A DNA stretch of 64,000 nucleotides from Brachypodium distachyon (lineage: Eukaryota; Streptophyta; Magnoliopsida; Poales; Poaceae): contig NC_016132.3 in assembly GCF_000005505.3 (NCBI RefSeq), forward strand, positions 25,472,501 through 25,536,500, written 5' to 3'. The notes beneath the pieces are model-generated. The model was given only the letters and a program-made list of their open reading frames with translations, was not told the origin of the DNA and ran no database searches. Both the position numbers and the translations under genes were made by a program. Shown here one piece after another: positions 56,097 to 64,000 of this stretch. How positions within the stretch are numbered: the stretch's first letter is position 1; each line of letters begins with the position of its first letter.

Positions 56097-59000
56097 CTAG
56101 TTGATTTCCTCCTCTTCATGTGGTGCGCCAGCCTCCCTCTCCTCCCTCGCGCTCTTCTTGATATTGGAAATCAACGGCAATGGATCTTGCTGCAACTCTC
56201 CTCCTCCACGTGCAAGGCTTGAATCATTTTCAAATCTGATCATACATAAATGCATAGACTTAGGTAGTATAAAGCTCTCATCAATTAAAACATCAGATTT
56301 AATTAAGAGTGAGTTCACCTGTTGTTCAAGTAGCTTTGCACGAGCTCTTGTTATTGGCCCAAGTCTACTTCATTGGGCTTGTCTTGTGCAGCAACATCAT
56401 CAATTTGAGTTGATGATAAAAGACTAGGGATGTCCTCATCATCCTCCCCCCCTTGAGAAGGCGTCGACCCCGACGCAGCAAGGTCTTCTCTAGCATACGA
56501 CGTCAAATCAGCAACATTGAATGTATTACTAATGCCAAACTCATCGGTTGGAAGATCAATCTTGTATGCATTGTCATTAATCTTGGCAAGCACTTTATAT
56601 GGTCCAGCACCGCGTGGTTGCAACTTGGACTTATGACGCTCTGGAAATCTGTCCTTGCGAAAGTGTACCCAAACCATGTCGCCGGGCTGAAACAACACCT
56701 CCTTGCGCTTCTTGTTCAGACGGTCAGCGGTGTACTTGCCTTTCTTCTCAATTGTTTCTTTTGTCTTCTCATGGATCTTCCTCACAAAATCTGCCCTCTT
56801 GGATGCCTCCATATTGACGCGCTCTTGCATGGGTAGAGGCAGCAAATCAAGGGGTGTAATGGGTTTAAAACCATAGACCACCTCGAATGGACAGAGCTGC
56901 GTTGTTGAGTGTACCGCCCTGTTATATGCAAACTCCACATGCGGCAAACAATCTTTCCACTCACGCAGGTTCTTCTTGATCATGGATCGCAGCAACATTG
57001 ATAGTGTGCGATTCACCACCTCCGTTTGACCATCTTTTTGGGGATGACAAGTTGTACTGAACAATAACTTTGTCCCGAGCTTGCCCCAAAGTGTCTTCCA
57101 GAAGTAGCTCATAAACTTCACATCACGATCAGAAACAATTGTCTTTGGTACTCCATGTAAGAGTATAACGTTCCTGAAAAACAGATTAGCAATATCCGAC
57201 GCATCGTCGCTCTTGTGGCAAGCAATAAAATGTGCCATCTTGGAAAAACGATCTACTACCACAAAGATTGAATCATGTCCTCTTCTAATCCTAGGCAATC
57301 CTAACATAAAATCCATGCTTATATCTTCCCAAGGAGTAGTAGGAGCAGGAAGAGGAGTATACAAACCATGAGGCTTCAGCTTGGACTTCGACTTATTGCA
57401 AGTGATACATCGTTTCACAAACCTGTCCACATCACGCCTCATCTTAGGCCAATAAAAATGATCAGCGAGCATAAGCAACGTCTTCTCACGTCCAAAGTGA
57501 CCCATCAAACCGCTCGCATGGGATTCCTGCAACAATAGCAAACGCACGGACGATTCCGGAACACATAGTTTGTTAGCTCTAAACAAGAAACCATCATGTA
57601 TGTGATATTTTTCCCATACTTTTTCTGTTGTACAAAGAGAATATGGTGCAGCAAAGTCACGATCAGCAGCATATAAATCACGCAAACTCTCTAAACCAGA
57701 AACTTTAACATCCAAAAGTGTCAATAACATGTCTTTCCTAGATAGAGCATCAGCCACCACATTATCTTTACCCTTCTTATGCTTAATAATGTACGGGAAA
57801 GACTCAATAAATTCAACCCACTTAGCATGACGTCTATGTAAATTGGATTGAGCTTTCAAATATTTCAATGCCTCATGATCAGAATGTATGATAAATTCTT
57901 TTGGCCACAAATAATGTTGCCAAACCTCAAGAATACGAACAAGAGCATACAATTCTTTTTCATACACAGGATAGTTCAATTGTGCACCATTCCGTTTTTC
58001 AGAAAAATAAGCAATCCGTCTACCCTCTTGCATCAACACACCTCCAATACCAATTTCACTAGCATCACACTCAATCTCAAATTATTTAGTGAAATCAGGG
58101 AGTACAAGCAAAGGTGCAGCAGTCAAACGACATTTTAGTTCATCAAAAGCATTATCTTGGGCTGGGCCCCAAACAAACTCAACACCTTTTTTAGTTAACT
58201 CATTCAAGGGTGCAGCAATAGTACTGAAATCTTTCACAAAACGTCTATAGAAACCAGTAAGACCGTGAAAACTTCGTACTTGACTAACATTCATTAGAGT
58301 AGGCCAATTTTTAATAGCTTCAATTTTAGAATCATCTACCTCAACTCCATGTTTAGAAACAACATATCCTAGAAATATGACCTTATCTTTGCAAAATGTG
58401 CACTTATCAAGATTACCATAAAGCTTAGCATCATGCAACACTTGCAAAACTTGTCGAATGTGATCACAATGTTCAGATTCATTGCGGCTGTAAATTAATA
58501 TATCATCAAAGTACACAACCACAAATTTACCTATGAAATGCCTTAAAACATGGTTCATCAAGCGCATGAAAGTACCAGGTGCATTAGTTAACCCAAACGG
58601 CATGACTAACCACTCATATAAACCGAACTTTGTTTTAAAAGCTGTCTTCCATTCATGCCCTTCTTTCATCCTAATTTGATGATATCCACTACGCAAATCA
58701 ATTTTAGAGAAAACAGCAACACCACTCAATTCATCTAGCATATCCTCCAAACGTGGAATGGGATGACAATATCTAATAGTGATGTTATTTATAGCTCTAC
58801 AATCTACGCACATGCGCCATGTACCATCTTTCTTAGGAACTAAAATAACAGGAACAGCACATGGACTAAGACTTGCGCGAATATAACCTTTGTCGAGAAG
58901 TCCTTGTACTTGTTTCTGAATTTCTTTTGTTTCCTTGGGGTTGGTGCGGTAGGGGGCTCGAATGGGCAACGACGCACCGGGTATCAAATCGATTTGATGT

Positions 59001-59200
59001 TCTATACCACGCAATGGTGGCAAACCAGCGGGTACCTCATCCGGGAACACATCGTCGAAATCCTGTAAAACATGAGAAACACCAATAGGCAGCGGGGTCA
59101 TGTCGTTAGTAGAAAGCAAAACACCTTTGCACATAAGCACAAAAGGCGTCAAAGTAGGATCCTCCTTGAACTCCCTCAAATCAGATTTGGTGGCTAGCAT
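56097..59200 (-). pseudogene. Gypsy pol: reverse transcriptase, RNase H, integrase (broken)
   Basis: Reverse transcriptase (59200-58085) has GTWRMCVDCRAINNITIRY, MPFGLTNAPGTFM and the catalytic YFDDILIY (58502-58513 encodes YFDD). A TAA at 58082-58084 separates it from RNase H ([17 protein letters not shown]). Integrase has the HHCC finger ([10 protein letters not shown] ... CITCN). The DDE residues lie in [18 protein letters not shown] and [10 protein letters not shown]. The GPY module follows. The main frame ends at 56351. In another frame the expected C-terminus [19 protein letters not shown] continues to a stop at 56097, so there is a frameshift near 56370-56400. Confidence 0.9.
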
Positions 59201-59227
59201 TACTAAGAAATTCTCTCCCTCACCGTT

Positions 59228-59800
59228 CTATTTACCACTCAAATTTGGCTTGTGGCTCTCGCTCACCGAAAGTGGAGTCGCTCGCCTATCTAATCTCTCA
59301 CGCTCATTCTCACAATTTACTTCAACTTTCTGCCTTGATTCATTTACGATTTGCTGCGGTGTCATGGGTCTCAAAGTAACATCCTTGCCACGCCAATACA
59401 AATGATATGTGTTGGCTCTCCCATCGTGACGAACGTTTCTATCAAATTTCCATTGACGACTCAACAACAAGTGACACACGGTCATGGGAACCACATCACA
59501 CTCAACGGTGTCTTCGTATGGTCCAATCTGAAATTCCACACGTACCATATGGCTGATCTTCATCTCCCCACTATCACTAAACCATTGAATATAATATGGA
59601 TTGGGGTGCGGTAAATATTACAATTTCAGTTTTGCACATAGCTCCTTACTAGCCAAGTTTCGACAACTACCACCAACGATGATCACCTTGCATGCTTTGC
59701 TAGGACCAACGATAGCCTTTGCTTGGAACAAGTTGCAGTGATGATTCTCAAGACTAGGCATGACATTCAGCACCCTTTGCGAACACACAATAGTAGGAAA
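59228..59800 (-). pseudogene. Gypsy protease region, catalytic Asp lost
   Basis: The segment VIIVGGSCRNLASKELCAKL (59650-59700) matches the gypsy protease active site, normally IDGGS. Here GTT (Val) stands where the Asp codon should be. A stop lies just after it, and another frame (59563-59228) holds the linker to reverse transcriptase (TPYEDTVECDVVPMTVCHLL-like). Confidence 0.75.
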
Positions 59801-61225
59801 TTATGTCGCGTAGGCATCAACAACACCTTCATCATAAGCATCTTCATCCTCCAAAGGTTCAGATTCAGGATCAGCATCATCACTGATCTCATACTCCAGA
59901 TCCTCATTCACCAACATAACCTTCTTATTGGGATAGTCGCGCTTGAAGTGACCCTTGCCACCACATGTATGACAATTCATATCCCTGTTTCTTGCTGTAG
60001 ACATAGAGGAACCGGCAGCACTAGCAGCAGATTGTGCCGGTTTCTTGGCATTGATAACAGCAGATTCGGGCTTGCTTGAAGAAGTACCATGAACACCCGA
60101 AGAAGGACTTGTTGTTGGCGGCCCACCCGATGGGCGTGGCGTGAAACGACCACAAGCCGAAGTGGAACGAGCAGCAAACTTCGCGTTTTCGGCTAACTGA
60201 AGTTCAACCTCCCGTGCATGATGTAGCAACTCGGTCATGTCATAATATTGGTGATGCCGAACGATACACTTGATATTGTATGTCAAACCAGAAAGAAACC
60301 GCCGCATGGTTTGTTCTAGTTACTCACGAACTCTAGCACGCTGCATAATCAACTCCATCTCCTAAAAATAATCATCCATGGACATAGTGCCTTGCCTCAA
60401 ATTCTGCAACTTATCATAGAGAGAATGCATATAGTTGCGAGGAATAAAACGTTCCCGCATCACTTCCTTCATAGTTCTCCACGTGATGATTGGGGGATCA
60501 CCTTCTTCCTGCCTAGTACGCACAATGTTATCCCACCAACACAAAGCATATCCATCAAACTCCGAAGAAGCTAATTTGATTTTTCTGTCCTCGGTGTACT
60601 CATGCAAACGCCATAATTTCTCTATCTTCAGCTCCCAAATAAGATATTCTTCAACATCAGTAGAGCCCTCAAACTTGGGAATAGAAAACTTCGGTTTGCC
60701 CAGCCCGTCATCATCATGATGAGCGTGATGTCCATCATCATGATCAAACTCAAGGCGTGCATGACCCATAGGGAAGGCACCAGCATGGCCATTCCCACGA
60801 CCTCCATCACCACGGCCACCTCCATGGCCAAAACCCATTGGCGCATTGTGATGCCGATCCTGATTTTGCTGCTGGCCACACACATTATGGGCTGCACCAC
60901 CATCATTAACGCTAGCATCATCATCATCATGGTGCTGATCTCGCTGTTGTTGGCGCTCAACGAGCATGCGCAAATCAATCACCGCTTGCGTCAAATCATC
61001 GAGACAGCGCTGCATGGTGGTCACGTGACCTTGGGTCGCTTGAGCCGTGTTAATGGCCTCATCAACCTTCATCTCCACTTGTTGCAAATCTGAGGATATG
61101 GGTTCAACCGCCTGATTTATCTTGAACTTCAAGTGATCACGGAGGGCTTCATATTCATGCCAATGCACCACCTCAATAGCAGCCTTCTTCTGCAAAACAT
61201 CACTTGCACCATCCTTGGTCTACAT
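59801..61225 (-). pseudogene. Gypsy gag, broken
   Basis: The likely ATG at about 61225 is followed at once by TAG. The frame then reads TKDGASDVLQKKAAIEVVHW and continues through a His/Gly-rich region to the retrotransposon gag core (FEGSTDVEEYLIWELKIEKL, WWDNIVRTRQEEGDPPIITW). Stops lie at about 60360 and 60324. The zinc knuckle reads CHTCGGKGHFKRDY, where the last Cys of CCHC is Tyr. The frame ends at 59801 in an acidic stretch. Confidence 0.85.
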
Positions 61226-62395
61226 GATTAGAGCACAAAAAGGAAAAATATATGTGGTAAACTCTCAACTCACTCAAAACTGATAGAAACAATGTATCTT
61301 ACCGTTCCAAAGTGAATTAGTATAGCTTACCAACTTGTAGGGCAGAACATGCACGGATGTGATGAAACAAATACCAAGGGAGAGATTATCACACGACAAA
61401 CCAGGGTATATGGTGGAGCTTGGTGAGGATACCTAACAACACCAATTCACAAAACCTAGTGCTGGTCGTATGACACACTACTCATGGGAAACGCACACAC
61501 AAAGATAAGTGGGGCAAAAGCAACCAAAGGAACGAGCTTAAAATGTGAGATATATGTCGGAGTAATGCTCGTGTTGCAAATGCACTAGAAGACACGCTAG
61601 CAAAGCTCAAGCTATCCGGGCACAAGATTGCTCCAACTAGTAGGTAGAACAACTCAAAACAGTAAATTTGTAGCACAGCTTTCGGCCACGATTCTGCTCA
61701 AAAAAAATTCCGTTACAACGGCGGATGGCTAAAAACAATCCTGGAAGTGTAAAAATAGTATAGGCTCGAAAAAAATTCGGAGGGGTTTCTAGACTCTTTT
61801 TTTTTGCTATCCCCCTCATCTTTCCTTGCGACCGAACTTTCCGTACTCATATCAACTGATAGATAAGATTGGTATGGGAAGCAAACTTGTATAAAGGTAA
61901 CACAAAGAGCAGCCCATAGAGCCAAGTATGCTAGTCTCGTGGGAAGGTTCCTACTCTTATATGATAGAAAGGATGTGGCTAAGGTTAATAAACGGAAAAG
62001 AAAAGGACATTAGTCTGATTCGGATTGCAACAAACGCGGAAAGGAAAAACCGTGTGAAAAGAAACACGAATTTGGAAACTAACTCAACTCGGATTCGAAT
62101 AGGAAACTAACTCAACTCGGATTTGGAAAAAGGACTCAAACTGCAACTTGACGCGGACGAAAACAAAATAGATCTCCACGACTCCGACTAGAACAAGAAC
62201 TCCTCAGAACAAAGCCTAACCGGAAGAGAAAGTTACGCACAGGAAGGACTACAACCAGTATAAGAACTAGATGAACCGATGCAACTAGGCTGTGGCAAAA
62301 ATCTAATCCTAATATTTTTTTTGGCTTTTTCTGTATAGGACGAAAACAAACTAATCTATGGGATGGAATTTGCTCACCGAGTAAACACTGGAAAT
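61226..62395 (-). other. Gypsy 5' leader
   Basis: About 1.2 kb of non-coding DNA between the primer-binding site and gag. Its outer part is found again, inverted, at 63773-64000. Confidence 0.75.
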
Positions 62396-62404
62396 CTGAT
62401 ACCA
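62396..62404 (-). other. Primer-binding site of the gypsy element
   Basis: TGGTATCAG on the minus strand, complementary to initiator tRNA-Met, lies three bases inside the LTR end. Confidence 0.85.
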
Positions 62405-62407
62405 AGA

Positions 62408-63016
62408 TGATATGGGGTGGTTCGATCTTCTCATTGAGCTTGTAGTAGATAGATGATAACTCGCGAGACGCTAACGAATCTCTGACTGGTTCCTTACTGC
62501 CAATGCAACAATTCTCAACCCGATATTCGCAACATCACACGCTTACGCACGTAGCCGCCGACCACGAAGCGGTTCTGCAATCTACCAATTCCCAATGGAA
62601 CAATAGATAGCACTTGAATCTTCAGTAGCAAAAACACCAGATCGCAACAAAATGGTGAAGGTAAATTCCTGATCGAATCAAAGAGTAATATAATTTCAGA
62701 TGAATGCTTGTAGCAGTTTAACAAAAGGTTCTGAATAATCTAAACCTGGTCTAACCCTAATCCTGGGCGTCCCTCAACTTATATAGGAGGTTGGACGTCC
62801 AGCAACCTAATTGGACTCGGACTCGAACTTGGTTCAACCCAAACTTGATACAAACTGACCCAAAACGTTGGGTTCAGCCCAAACTATGAGCACGCAGGCC
62901 CAACTCACACTTAGGCAAATAGACCATGTCGTAGGCAGCCCTATGTGTGTCACATGCTCCTCGACGTGCGTTGTTGACTTAGACATGTTTGACGTGTCGT
63001 AGGTCTTGTCCTAACA
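62408..63016 (-). repeat. 5' LTR of the gypsy element
   Basis: It is the same sequence as 55464-56074 with scattered differences. It begins TGATATGGGG and ends TTGTCCTAACA (plus orientation). The TATATAAG box is near 62780. Confidence 0.85.
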
Positions 63017-63351
63017 TCAGCCACGACAACTTGTATTTCTGGTTGATTTCTTCCTCTTCATGTGGTGCGCCAGCCTCCCTCTCCTCGCTCGCACTCTTCT
63101 TGATATTGGAAATCAACGACAATGGATCTTGCTACAACTCTCCTCCTCCACGTGCAAGGCTTGAATCATCTTCAAATCTGATCATACATAAATGCATAGA
63201 CTTAGGTAGTATAAAGCTCTCACCAATTAAAACATTAGATTCAATTAAGAGTGAGTTCACCTGTTGGTCAAGTAGCTTTGCACGTGCTCTTGTTATTGGC
63301 TCAAGTCTAACTTCATTGGGCTTGTCTTGTGCAGCAACATCATCAATTGGA
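63017..63351 (-). mobile_element. Second copy of the gypsy pol 3' end, joined to the 5' LTR
   Basis: The sequence matches 56075-56407, that is the end of pol and the DNA before the 3' LTR, and lies on the outer side of the 5' LTR. So LTR, internal region, LTR and internal end occur in tandem, as after recombination between LTRs of adjacent copies or loss of most of a second element. Confidence 0.8.
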
Positions 63352-64000
63352 GTTTTGGGTCAGCTTGTATCAAGTTTGGGTTGAACCAAGTTCAAGTCCG
63401 AGTCCAATTAGGTTGCTTGACGTCCAACCTCCTATATAAGTTGAGAGACGCCCACGATTAGGGTTAGACCATGTTTAGATTATTCAGAACCTTTCGTTGA
63501 ACTGCTACAAGCATACATCTGAAATTATATTTCTCTTTGATTCGATTAGGAATTTACCTTCACCATTTTGTTGCGATCTGGTGTTTTTAATACTGAAGAT
63601 TCAAGTGCTATCTATTGTTCCATTGGGAATTGGTAGATTGCAGAACCGCTTCGTGGTCGGCGGCTACGTGCGCAAGCGTGTGATGTTGCATTGGCAGCAA
63701 GGGACCAGCCAGAGATTCGTTAGCGTCTCGCAAGTTATCATCTATCACCACGCCATATCATCGTGGTATCAGATTTCCAGCGTTTACTTGATGAGCAAAT
63801 TCCATCCCATAGCTTAGTTTGTTTTCGTCTTATACAGAAAAAGCCAAAAAAATATTAGGATTAGATTTTTGCCATAGCCTAGTTGCATCGGTTCATCTAG
63901 TTCTTGTGCTGGTCGTAGTCCTTCCTTTGCGTAACTTTCTCTTCCGGTTAGGGTTTGTTCCGAGGAGTTCTTGTTCTAGTCAGAGTCAGGGAGAGCTATA
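63352..64000 (+). mobile_element. Inverted gypsy copy: truncated LTR, primer-binding site and leader
   Basis: In plus orientation an LTR lacking about its first 200 bp runs 63352-63760 and ends CCATATCA. A primer-binding site TGGTATCAG follows at 63764-63772, and then the leader to the window end. It is the inverse of 62408-62815 and of the leader to the left. It joins the minus-strand pol fragment directly at 63351/63352. The rest of this element should lie beyond the window. Confidence 0.85.

Larger units (their letters stand above)
55464..63016 (-). mobile_element. Degenerate Ty3/gypsy retrotransposon (chromovirus-like)
   Basis: Two LTRs in the same orientation (55464-56074 and 62408-63016, about 610 bp) bracket a minus-strand internal region. 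Reading right to left these are a primer-binding site, leader, gag, protease, reverse transcriptase, RNase H and integrase. Integrase is last and ends in a GPY-type module ([20 protein letters not shown]), which is the mark of chromoviruses. Stops and frameshifts disable it. A piece of a further copy continues to the right of 63016, so this is not a simple single insertion and no target duplication can be defined. Confidence 0.9.

Overview
This window is nuclear DNA of a grass, most likely a pooid (wheat/barley/Aegilops-like). The reasons are plant gene families with GC-rich coding exons and GT-AG introns, many Stowaway miniature elements with TA target sites and CTCCCTCC-type ends, and dense nested LTR retrotransposons, CACTA and Mutator-like elements. 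No prokaryotic features are present. The exact species cannot be read from the sequence.

Real or probable host genes, left to right: two C-terminal exons of an unrecognised gene (4.94-5.12 kb, minus); a decayed fragment of an LRR-II receptor kinase of the NIK type (5.87-6.28 kb, minus); an intronless CYP94-family cytochrome P450 (23.8-25.4 kb, plus); an annexin D4-like gene (32.2-33.3 kb, minus) and a second annexin (37.8-39.4 kb, plus) in divergent orientation, with a tRNA-Arg(CCT) between them; FIS1, the mitochondrial/peroxisomal fission adaptor (39.7-42.3 kb, minus); the mu subunit of the AP-3 adaptor complex (44.0-48.1 kb, minus); and an intronless gene for a 197-residue protein of unknown function (54.2-54.8 kb, minus). 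Exon junctions of FIS1, AP-3 mu and both annexins were worked out by hand and join in frame.

The rest is mobile DNA. A 12.7-kb Mutator-like element (6922-19664) has about 250-bp terminal inverted repeats and a 9-bp target duplication. It carries a decayed mudrA-type transposase and a second gene transcribed convergently from the other end. A deletion derivative of a copia element (14574-19366) is nested inside it with its own 5-bp duplication. A 4-kb element with 19-bp inverted ends (25820-29820) carries an exon of nucleoside diphosphate kinase with both splice sites, plus a 1-kb piece of a gypsy element. A 1.43-kb CACTA element lies at 30194-31623. A degenerate Ty3/gypsy element on the minus strand (55464-63016) is followed by a second copy of its 3' part and then by an inverted copy whose LTR and leader run off the window end. 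Two LINE fragments, about a dozen Stowaway elements and several other small inverted-repeat elements fill the gaps. At least six very short A/T-tract insertions flanked by 11-17 bp duplications look like retroposition events that kept only the last few bases of a LINE tail.

The host genes do not form a pathway together. The shared theme is membranes and trafficking (two annexins, FIS1, AP-3 mu), which is probably chance. No new defence or metabolic system was seen. The most noteworthy biology is the transposon architecture.
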